From: an uncultured Pseudomonadota bacterium
GTDB taxonomy: Bacteria > Pseudomonadota > Gammaproteobacteria > Burkholderiales > SG8-39
NCBI GenBank assembly: GCA_903895005.1
Contig: CAITSH010000412.1
Location: 1-5,873 of the forward strand
Direction: 5' to 3'
Length of the DNA: 5,873 nucleotides
Part shown: positions 1-5,314 of the stretch, piece after piece
How the letters are laid out: each line of letters starts with the position of its first letter
Numbering within the stretch: the stretch's first letter is position 1
Made by a program: the position numbers and the translations under genes
The notes under the pieces: generated by a model
Databases searched by the model: none
Told to the model about the DNA's origin: nothing
Seen by the model: the letters and a program-made list of their open reading frames with translations, nothing else

Positions 1-9
1 CATCTCTTC

Positions 10-15
10 GGAGGA
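10..15 (+). promoter_or_regulatory. Shine-Dalgarno site of the cyclase gene
   Basis: GGAGGA lies 9 bases before the ATG at 25, a near-perfect ribosome binding site. It fixes the start of the first gene. The few bases before it are too short to show a promoter or an upstream gene. Confidence 0.75.
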
Positions 16-24
16 CGGCCGACC

Positions 25-993
25 ATGCCTCGCAAAACGCACATCCTTGTAGCGCTCACCGCACTGCCCCTGGCGGTGGCTTTCGGCGGCACATCACGCG
101 CGCAAACGGTGATCGACCTCACCCATCCGATACCGACCTTCCAGGCGCTGCCCGACAATCCGGTGCGGCCCGACCTCACCAAGCCGTGGAGCAATCTCGG
201 CGCCTATCCGATCTATGGCGAACAGGCGGTGCTTTTCTTGCGCCAGATTCCGACCAACCACGGTTACATCGAATCAGGCCGGGCCACGCTTTGGGAGCAT
301 CAGGGCACGCACCTGGACGCGCCCAGCCACTTCATGAACAACGCCGGTTCCCTTGAGCCGCAGGGCGCCGCACCGGAAAAGCGGATCGCGCTCCACCAGG
401 TCGACGCCAAGCGCCTGGTGGGCCCGGCCGTTGTTGTGGATATTTCCGAGCGCGTGCGCAGGGAACTCGCCAAGAACGGCGGCCGCCCCAGCCCTGACAA
501 GGCGGTAACCGACTTTTCCGAGAGTTCGCCCAACGTGGTGACCGCGGCAGACATCGATGCCGTGGCAGACAGCATCAACGACGGCGTATGGCTGGTGCTC
601 AATCTTGGATGGAGCCAGTTTTTTTTCGGCGAGATGGCGGTGCCAAAATCCCCCTACATCAACGGGTTCAACCATCCGGGCATGAGCAGAAAGGCAACCG
701 ACCGGCTGGTCGAAATCATGGAACGCAAGAAGGTCAAGATCAACGGCGTGATTGCCGACAATATCGCGATCGAATCAGGGCAGGTCGCGCACGGCGACGA
801 TGACAAACGTACCAACGCGCTGCACGGGCATGTGCGGTTGTTGCAACGCGACGTGCTCATTGTCGAGAATGCTACCAACCTCGACCAGCTTTCCGCTGCG
901 GCAAAGCGTTCACGTTGCACGGTCGTCGTCGGTGCCGTGAAAATGGTTCACGCCACCGGTGGTCCGGCGCGCGTGCTTGCACTGTGCAACTGA
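25..993 (+). CDS. Exported cyclase-family protein (kynurenine formamidase-like metal hydrolase)
   Basis: This 322-residue protein belongs to the cyclase family, whose known members include the metal-dependent kynurenine formamidase KynB. The family signature HxGTHxDxPxH is present as HQGTHLDAPSH at residues 92-102, supplying the His/Asp metal ligands. A second family-typical stretch, IVENATNLDQL, starts near residue 279. The N-terminus has basic residues, a hydrophobic core (residues 7-20) and a plausible signal peptidase site after SRA (residue 26), so export to the periplasm is likely. KynB is cytoplasmic and only a little over 200 residues long, so this longer exported protein is probably not a tryptophan-pathway enzyme. 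The start is supported by GGAGGA 9 bases upstream. The stop overlaps the start of a Bug binding protein, which suggests the two act on related compounds. The substrate is unknown; a cyclic amide, lactone or ester is a guess from the family. Confidence 0.88.
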   Translation: MPRKTHILVALTALPLAVAFGGTSRAQTVIDLTHPIPTFQALPDNPVRPDLTKPWSNLGAYPIYGEQAVLFLRQIPTNHGYIESGRATLWEHQGTHLDAPSHFMNNAGSLEPQGAAPEKRIALHQVDAKRLVGPAVVVDISERVRRELAKNGGRPSPDKAVTDFSESSPNVVTAADIDAVADSINDGVWLVLNLGWSQFFFGEMAVPKSPYINGFNHPGMSRKATDRLVEIMERKKVKINGVIADNIAIESGQVAHGDDDKRTNALHGHVRLLQRDVLIVENATNLDQLSAAAKRSRCTVVVGAVKMVHATGGPARVLALCN

Positions 994-1964
994 TGGTAAC
1001 GACACTCCTGCGGGCTCTGCTCGTTGCTTCAATGGCGCTGTGCGCCAACACGGCATGGGCGCAGGCGCGCTACCCAAGCAAGCCGATCCGGATGATCAAC
1101 CCCTTCCCGGCCGGCGGCCCGGTGGACGTTGTCGGGCGCCCGGTCATGGACAGGCTGCGCGTTGCGCTTGGCCAACCTGTGCTGATGGACTACCGCCCGG
1201 GTGGAGGCTCGGTGATCGGTTCGGAGGCGGTGGCAAGGGCCGAACCCGACGGCTACACCCTGCTGTTCACCGCTTCGCAGCACGCCATCAACCCCGCTAT
1301 ATACCCCAAGCTGCCCTACGACACCGCCAGGGATTTCATACCCGTGGCGATCATCGCCACCGGGCCGTTCCTTCTGGCAGTCAATCCCGCAGTGCCGGCC
1401 AGGAACGTCAGTGAACTCATCGCACTCGCACGCTCAAAGCCCGGCAGCCTGAATTACGGATCGGCGAGCCCGGGCAGTGGGTTTCACATGACCGGCGAGA
1501 TGTTCAAGCTGATGGCGGGCCTGAACATCGTGCACGTGCCTTATAAGGGAGGCGCGCCGCTGACGACGGACCTCGTTGCCGGTCACGTCGACATGGCGTT
1601 CAGCAGCATCGTGGCGGTGCTGCCGCACATTCGCGCCGGCCGCCTGCGCGGCCTCGCCGTCACAACGCCTGAGCGCTCCGCACTTGCACCGGAATTCCCG
1701 AGCATGGCCGAAGCCGGCGTGCCAGGCTTTGACGCGGACACCTGGTACGGGGTGTTCGCACCGGCGGGGACACCTCGCGAAGTCGTCGAGCTGTTGCACC
1801 GGGAAATCGAGCGCATTCTCAAAGAACCTGAAATCCGTGATCTGTTCAACAAGGTCGGTGTCGAGCCCGGGACGGGAACGTCTGAACAATTCGCAGCGCG
1901 CATCAGCAGGGACATGGCGAAATGGCTGAAAGTGGCAAAAGAGTCGGGCGCGAAGCTCGACTGA
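993..1964 (+). CDS. Bug/TctC-family tripartite tricarboxylate transporter substrate-binding protein
   Basis: This 323-residue protein is a periplasmic solute-binding protein of the Bug (TctC) family, which captures carboxylates and similar small organic molecules for TctAB-type carriers or for sensing. The N-terminus is a clear signal peptide with cleavage near AWA (residue 23), followed by the hallmark mature start YPSKPIRMINPFPAGGPVDV. Other family motifs are GSVIG (72-76), AEPDGYTLLF (83-92), HVPYKGGAPLTTDLVAGHVD (181-200) and DTWYGVFAPAGTP (249-261). I chose the ATG at 993 over an in-frame ATG at 915 because it begins the signal peptide exactly and overlaps the preceding TGA by one base (TGATG), as expected for translational coupling; no separate strong ribosome site is visible. 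Length is normal for the family. No TctA or TctB gene is in view, as is common for Bug proteins in Burkholderiales. The ligand cannot be predicted. Confidence 0.93.
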   Translation: MVTTLLRALLVASMALCANTAWAQARYPSKPIRMINPFPAGGPVDVVGRPVMDRLRVALGQPVLMDYRPGGGSVIGSEAVARAEPDGYTLLFTASQHAINPAIYPKLPYDTARDFIPVAIIATGPFLLAVNPAVPARNVSELIALARSKPGSLNYGSASPGSGFHMTGEMFKLMAGLNIVHVPYKGGAPLTTDLVAGHVDMAFSSIVAVLPHIRAGRLRGLAVTTPERSALAPEFPSMAEAGVPGFDADTWYGVFAPAGTPREVVELLHREIERILKEPEIRDLFNKVGVEPGTGTSEQFAARISRDMAKWLKVAKESGAKLD

Positions 1965-2036
1965 CGCATCCCGGCGGGGCGGCAAAATACGTGCCCCCCA
2001 GAAGCGCCGCGTTTCGCCTGCACAACCATTCAAACT

Positions 2037-2042
2037 GAGAGG
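2037..2042 (+). promoter_or_regulatory. Shine-Dalgarno site of the RidA-like gene
   Basis: GAGAGG ends 6 bases before the ATG at 2049 and supports that start. The 84-bp gap after the Bug gene shows no convincing promoter or T-tailed terminator, so cotranscription with the two upstream genes is possible. Confidence 0.6.
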
Positions 2043-2048
2043 TCTGGT

Positions 2049-2573
2049 ATGAAAAGACAAGTCGTTCGGCCCTGGCCGATTGCCCCCGAGGACAACACCC
2101 CCTTCGTTCCCGGCATCAAGGTCGAAGGCGGCAAGCTGTTGTGCATATCGGGCATGGGAGCGATGCCCCCGGTTCACAGCCATCCGCATGTACCCTCGGA
2201 ATGGGTGCTGCCCGAGGACGCCGCCCTGCAGGCGCGACGTGCGTTCGACAAGATCGGCGCAATCGTTGAAAAGGCCGGTGGCAAGTTCGGCGACATCATC
2301 AAGATCACGCGCTACATGAAAAACATCGCCGACCAGGACAAAATCAACGAGGTCGTGCACGAGTACTTCGGCAAGGACCTGCCCTGCAGTACCACAGTGC
2401 AAGTCTCGGGCTTCGTCGTGCCAACAATGAAAATAGAGATCGACGCCTGGGCCTTGATTCCCGATCCCAAGCCGCGCACAAAACCGGCAAAGCCCGCAGC
2501 CAAGGGCGCTAAGTCCGCATTGAAAAAGCCGAAGTCTCCTGCAAAGGGCGCCGCACGCAAGAAGGCGCGGTAG
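2049..2573 (+). CDS. RidA/YjgF-family protein with altered active site and Lys/Ala-rich C-terminal tail
   Basis: Residues 1 to about 138 match the Rid (YjgF/YER057c/UK114) fold: a core SGMGAMP segment (35-40), a helix with QARRAFDKIGAIVEKAGG (61-78), IIKITRYM (83-90) and the closing strand VPTMKIEIDAWAL (124-136). RidA itself hydrolyses reactive enamine/imine intermediates in the cytosol using an arginine in a PAR(S/T) motif. Here the equivalent stretch is LPCSTTVQV (111-119), so a serine (S114) replaces that arginine, and the usual glutamate of the IEIEA strand is aspartate (D132). Classical deaminase activity is therefore doubtful, and it fits better with Rid subfamilies lacking the arginine. 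Residues 140-174 form an extra basic tail with 11 Lys, 3 Arg and about 9 Ala among 35 residues, resembling histone-H1-like or nucleic-acid-binding tails; Rid proteins usually end near residue 130. Function is unknown; the neighbouring genes suggest a catabolic link. Confidence 0.85.
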   Translation: MKRQVVRPWPIAPEDNTPFVPGIKVEGGKLLCISGMGAMPPVHSHPHVPSEWVLPEDAALQARRAFDKIGAIVEKAGGKFGDIIKITRYMKNIADQDKINEVVHEYFGKDLPCSTTVQVSGFVVPTMKIEIDAWALIPDPKPRTKPAKPAAKGAKSALKKPKSPAKGAARKKAR

Positions 2574-2591
2574 CGGTTTTTTCCAACCGCT
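2572..2591. terminator. Perfect 7-bp hairpin between convergent genes; possible weak terminator
   Basis: AGCGGTT at 2572-2578 and its exact complement AACCGCT at 2585-2591 enclose the 6-base loop TTTTCC. The hairpin begins within the TAG stop of the RidA-like gene and lies 118 bases past the stop of the convergent MetE-like gene. Neither strand has a run of T after the stem, so it is not a classical intrinsic terminator. It could be a weak bidirectional terminator or a 3'-end stabilising stem. The rest of the 135-bp intergenic stretch to 2708 shows nothing I can name. Confidence 0.35.
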
Positions 2592-2708
2592 TGAACTGAC
2601 CCTGCGTCGAATCAATACCACGCTCCGGGTCGGCGTGCAGGCTGGGCGCTCGAAGCACCAACTGAAGACCTTTGAAGCAAACGCCCCTGCCCCGGGTTCA
2701 ATTGCGAC

Positions 2709-3875
2709 TCAGCCCCAAAGCGCCTTGCTGGCGATTTTCGCGCCCTCGGCCATGGCTTCAAACTTGGCCCACATGACGCTTGGGTGCACACGGCGGTGAA
2801 ACGGTCCCTGCGCAAAACCGCAGTCGGTACTGGCGATGTAATTCTCCCGCCCAACCAGCTTGGCCACCCGCACGATGCGCTCGGCCACAAGCTCGGGATG
2901 CTCGACCACGCTGGTGCAATGGCTGATCACGCCCGGCGCCAGTACCTTGCCCGCGGGCAGCTTGACGTCTTTCCAGACGGTCCACTCGTGCTCGTGACGC
3001 GGGTTGGCGCCCTCGATCAGGTAGGTGCCGGCCTTGACCTTCAGAACCAGATTGACGATGTCCTTGAGCGGCACGTCGGTGGTGTGTGGGCCGGGCCAGC
3101 TGCCCCAGCACACGTGATAACGCACTTTTTCTTCGGGTATGCCCTCAAGAGCATGATTGATGACCTCGACCTGCCTTGCCAGCCAGTTGAGGTAGTCGGC
3201 CTTGGAAGCGGGCGGCACCATGCGGTCGTAGGTGACGGCGGCGCGCGCGTCATCGAGCTGCACCAAAAATCCGGCGTCGGCGATCATGCGGTATTCGACG
3301 CGCATTGCGTCTGCGATGGCCTCAAGGCAGGCGTCCTCGCTCGGGTAGTAGTTGTTGATGCGGTCTGGAATCACGCTCGAGGGTGCGGCCACAGGCAGGA
3401 ATCCCTCCTCAACCGGCGTGGTCTTGATCGCCGAGCGCAGGTTGTCGATGTCACTTTGCAACTGCGGCTGCCCGGTGTAGCTGATCGGACCGACGCAAAC
3501 CGAGTCGGCCGTCGTGGCCACGCCGTCGCGCTTGTCCATTTCGTCGTAAAACCCGGGAAAGCGCGTGCGGTCGGCGCCGCGCGTAAAGGTATTGCGCCCG
3601 GGCTGAAACGGCTGGCGCTCAAATCCGGCCAGTCGCTCCAGAGCATATTGCGACCAGCTGATGGCCTTGCCGCACTCACCGTCGCTGACCACGTCGATAC
3701 CGGCCTTGGCCTGCTCGCGCACCAATCCATCCACCGACTCGGTGAGAACGCGCGCATAGGTGGCCTCGTCAACCGGCTTGCCGGCGAGTTTGGCGCGCAT
3801 GCAGTCAAGCAGCGCTTCCGGGCGGATGAGGCTGCCGACGTGTGTGGTCAGGATACGACTGGTGCTTCGCTTCAC
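2709..3875 (-). CDS. Stand-alone MetE C-terminal-type (cobalamin-independent methionine synthase II family) methyltransferase-like protein
   Basis: This 388-residue protein matches the zinc-dependent catalytic half of MetE, a family that also includes epoxyalkane:coenzyme M transferase and stand-alone 'core' methionine synthases. The N-terminal THVGSLIRP (11-19) is the family's opening strand. The expected zinc ligands are all visible: H254 and C256 in RYHVCWG, E288 in LIEGAN, and C352 in STDCGFAQG. The MetE N-terminal half is missing, and at half MetE length this is normal for the subgroup. The reaction is probably thiol alkylation or methyl transfer at zinc in the cytoplasm, but donor and acceptor are unknown, so calling it a methionine synthase would be over-reading. 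The start is GTG at 3873-3875, supported by a strong ribosome site 5 bases upstream. It follows the YciI-like gene after 90 bp on the same strand, probably as an operon. Confidence 0.87.
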   Translation of the reverse strand: MKRSTSRILTTHVGSLIRPEALLDCMRAKLAGKPVDEATYARVLTESVDGLVREQAKAGIDVVSDGECGKAISWSQYALERLAGFERQPFQPGRNTFTRGADRTRFPGFYDEMDKRDGVATTADSVCVGPISYTGQPQLQSDIDNLRSAIKTTPVEEGFLPVAAPSSVIPDRINNYYPSEDACLEAIADAMRVEYRMIADAGFLVQLDDARAAVTYDRMVPPASKADYLNWLARQVEVINHALEGIPEEKVRYHVCWGSWPGPHTTDVPLKDIVNLVLKVKAGTYLIEGANPRHEHEWTVWKDVKLPAGKVLAPGVISHCTSVVEHPELVAERIVRVAKLVGRENYIASTDCGFAQGPFHRRVHPSVMWAKFEAMAEGAKIASKALWG

Positions 3876-3880
3876 GGATA

Positions 3881-3889
3881 ATCTCCTTT
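3881..3889 (-). promoter_or_regulatory. Strong Shine-Dalgarno deciding the GTG start of the MetE-like gene
   Basis: On the minus strand AAAGGAGAT lies 5 bases before the GTG at 3875. It is close to the consensus, and no in-frame ATG nearby has a comparable site, so it supports the GTG start, which retains the conserved THVGS segment ten residues in. Confidence 0.75.
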
Positions 3890-3965
3890 GGAGTGCTTCG
3901 CCGGCGGATGCCGACTTGTTGATTTGAGGTGAATTGGTTTGGAAAATTGTCGAGCCGCTGCGTGT

Positions 3966-4280
3966 TCAGGCGCCCTCGGCACTCCTGGGCGCGTTTTCCG
4001 GATGCCACTGCCCGCGGCGCATGCGCGTTATTTTCACCAGTTTGAACAGGCCCGCGGCGCGAAACGGTTCGCTCTGGGAAAAAGCCTCGGCCTCGGCGAG
4101 ACTGCCGACGTTTAGCAACAAGATGCTGCCGGTGCGCGCCACACCGTCTTCGGCGAGTGCGGCTCCGCCAAGGACCAACTTGTCCTTGTGTTTTTCAAGA
4201 TAAGCGAGGTGTTCTTCTTTCTTGGCCGCGCGTATCGCCGTGGCTTTGTCGCCGTCTTCCTGGTAAATGAGATACAGCAT
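3966..4280 (-). CDS. YciI family protein
   Basis: This 104-residue protein has the YciI-like ferredoxin-type fold pattern: an opening strand LYLIYQEDG, a helix with the conserved histidine (H24 in EEHLAYL), a strand-turn LGGAALAEDGVARTGSILLL (37-56) with an acidic residue before DG, and a SEPFRAAGLF segment (70-79) matching the family's (D/S)DPF..AGL motif. The histidine and the DG acidic residue are the proposed active-site pair in YciI-like proteins, whose biochemical role is mostly unknown; one relative is a dehydrochlorinase. The last 15 residues are probably a disordered tail. The ATG at 4280 is preceded on its strand by AAGAGGAGTG, giving a good ribosome site with about 9 bases spacing. 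It is the first gene of a likely two-gene unit with the MetE-like gene. It might process or clear a by-product of that enzyme, but this is inference from position only. Confidence 0.85.
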   Translation of the reverse strand: MLYLIYQEDGDKATAIRAAKKEEHLAYLEKHKDKLVLGGAALAEDGVARTGSILLLNVGSLAEAEAFSQSEPFRAAGLFKLVKITRMRRGQWHPENAPRSAEGA

Positions 4281-4507
4281 GGATGTTCACTCCTCTTGAA
4301 AAGCGCAAGACTTTAACAGATGCGCCCGAAAACTCCGCGACCCGGCGCGCAGAAAAAGATACGAAGGGTTCCCGGACTAACGGTCGAAATCAGTTTCAAT
4401 TCATAGAGCTATCAAGCCGCGCGAATGACAGGCATGGGACTGGTAACATAACTGACATATTCCGCAGCTATAGTGTCATATTCCTAAATTTAGCCGCAAG
4501 AACGCAC
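4281..4507. promoter_or_regulatory. Divergent intergenic region carrying the promoters of the YciI/MetE-like unit and the STAS cassette
   Basis: This 227-bp non-coding stretch separates two divergent transcription units and is visibly more AT-rich on its right side (about 4380-4490) than the genes around it, as expected of promoter DNA. For the rightward cassette, TATAGT at 4469-4474 matches 5 of 6 bases of a sigma-70 -10 box but has no clear -35 partner; CTGACA at 4452-4457 resembles a -35 box with only poor -10 candidates at correct spacing. An alternative sigma factor is therefore possible. The YciI ribosome site is at 4288-4297. I cannot place the leftward promoter. An open frame extends across this stretch into the STAS gene but codes nothing family-like. 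Confidence 0.5.
4453..4484. repeat. Imperfect 11-base direct repeat, 21-base period, upstream of the STAS gene
   Basis: TGACATATTCC at 4453-4463 recurs as TGTCATATTCC at 4474-4484, with one mismatch in 11. The copies start 21 bases apart, which is two turns of B-DNA, so a protein bound at each would sit on the same face. They lie 24-55 bases before the STAS ATG and flank the TATAGT candidate -10 box. The outer TGACA and TGTCA are also inverted with respect to each other. This may be an operator or activator site, though chance cannot be excluded. Confidence 0.4.
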
Positions 4508-4846
4508 ATGAAAATCGAATCCGAAAGCTTGGACGGCGGCGTACTGAAGATCGCACTTGCCGGTCGTATGGATGTGCAGGGAACCCAGGAAATCGACCTG
4601 AAATTCACCGGCTACACCGCCAACCAAAATGCGGTCATTGTCGACTTGAGCGCCGTGGATTTTCTCGCCTCGATCGGCATTCGCACGCTGTTGCTCACCG
4701 CCAAGGCGGTCACCCGCCGCGGCGGAAAAATCGTCCTGTTCAACCCGGACGCCAATGTCACGAGCATCCTGCAAATGGCAGGCATCGACACCCTCGTCCC
4801 GATCTGTCGCTCGCTGGACGAAGCGTGCAGCGCGGTGGCGGCCTAG
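4508..4846 (+). CDS. STAS-domain anti-sigma factor antagonist (RsbV/SpoIIAA-like)
   Basis: This 112-residue protein is a single STAS domain. The family pattern is clear: LKIALAGRMDVQGTQEI (13-29), the central strand and phospho-site region AVIVDLSAVDFLASIGIRTLLL (42-63), then RRGGKIVLFNPDANVTSILQMAGID. In SpoIIAA and RsbV the serine phosphorylated by the partner kinase lies in a DS(S/T)G motif; here the aligned motif is ASIG with S55 in that position, so phosphorylation control should be intact. Its expected partner is the ATP-binding kinase encoded 24 bases downstream, which it would bind when unphosphorylated. I start at the ATG at 4508 because it gives the normal single-domain length and because the upstream in-frame extension (to 4283) is low-complexity and lies in the promoter region. 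The ribosome site is weak (GCAAG at 4496-4500). No sigma factor gene is visible, so the final target is unknown. Confidence 0.9.
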   Translation: MKIESESLDGGVLKIALAGRMDVQGTQEIDLKFTGYTANQNAVIVDLSAVDFLASIGIRTLLLTAKAVTRRGGKIVLFNPDANVTSILQMAGIDTLVPICRSLDEACSAVAA

Positions 4847-4870
4847 CGCTTTAGACGAGAGCAGGCGGCC

Positions 4871-5314
4871 GTGACTGCCACCATGCACGCCGACCGTATC
4901 ATCATCGGGAACCGCATTGAAGAATTGCGGCGCATGACACACTGGCTCACCGACAGCGCGTCTGCCGCAGGCATGGCCAAAGACCTGGTGATGAAACTCG
5001 ACGTTTGTGCCAATGAAGCGGTGATGAATATCATCAGCTACGCCTTTGCCGACTCAGCCCCCCACGAAATCGTGCTTGACCTCACGGTAATCAGCGGAGG
5101 TGCGCGACTGGTTATTCGGGATGGCGGCGTGCCGTTCAACCCGCTGCAACTGCCCGAGCACACCACGCCCGCCAGTCTTGAGGATGCCGAGATCGGCGGC
5201 CTTGGCGTTCATCTTATCCGCCGACTCATGGCGCGCTGCGACTATCAGCGCGACGGCGGCGAAAACGTGTTGTGCCTCGAAGCACGGCAGGATCCGCACC
5301 CGGCCAATGCATAG
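4871..5314 (+). CDS. RsbW/SpoIIAB-like ATP-binding protein (probable anti-sigma factor / serine-protein kinase)
   Basis: This 147-residue protein is a GHKL-type ATPase of the HATPase_c_2 class. The N box is DVCANEAVMNIISYAF (44-59) with the catalytic glutamate E49 and the magnesium-binding asparagine N53. The G1 box is RDGGVPFNP (83-91) with D84 and G86, and the G2 region is GGLGVHLIRRLM (109-120). There is no dimerisation/phosphoacceptor histidine domain, so this is not a sensor histidine kinase but the stand-alone type that phosphorylates STAS antagonists on serine and may sequester a sigma factor or another target. The GTG at 4871 is preferred because GAGAGCAGG lies just upstream at 4857-4865; an ATG four codons later has no ribosome site. 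The gene follows the STAS gene by 24 bp and overlaps the next gene by 8 bp, consistent with one operon and a stable stoichiometry. Confidence 0.9.
   Translation: MTATMHADRIIIGNRIEELRRMTHWLTDSASAAGMAKDLVMKLDVCANEAVMNIISYAFADSAPHEIVLDLTVISGGARLVIRDGGVPFNPLQLPEHTTPASLEDAEIGGLGVHLIRRLMARCDYQRDGGENVLCLEARQDPHPANA

Noticed and set aside
915..992. In-frame ATG at 915 as an earlier start of the Bug protein.
   Set aside because: It lies deep in the cyclase gene and would put a charged non-signal segment before the signal peptide that begins exactly at 993.
1976..1997. GGGGC ... GCCCC five-base inverted repeat with a 12-base loop after the Bug gene.
   Set aside because: The stem is short, the loop long and no T run follows, so it is not a convincing terminator.
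1434..2621. 395-codon open frame on the minus strand across the Bug and RidA-like genes.
   Set aside because: It lies opposite two genes with clear family motifs, spans the gap between them and has a composition typical of antisense frames in GC-rich DNA.
2784..3881. 365-codon open frame on the plus strand opposite the MetE-like gene.
   Set aside because: The minus-strand frame has zinc ligands, a strong ribosome site and family motifs throughout; the plus-strand frame has none of these.
3805..4008. 67-codon minus-strand frame across the gap between the YciI-like and MetE-like genes.
   Set aside because: It overlaps both genes out of frame and shows no recognisable motif.
4283..4507. 75-residue N-terminal extension of the STAS protein.
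   Set aside because: It is low-complexity, has no STAS homology, occupies the divergent promoter region, and starting at 4508 gives the normal domain length.
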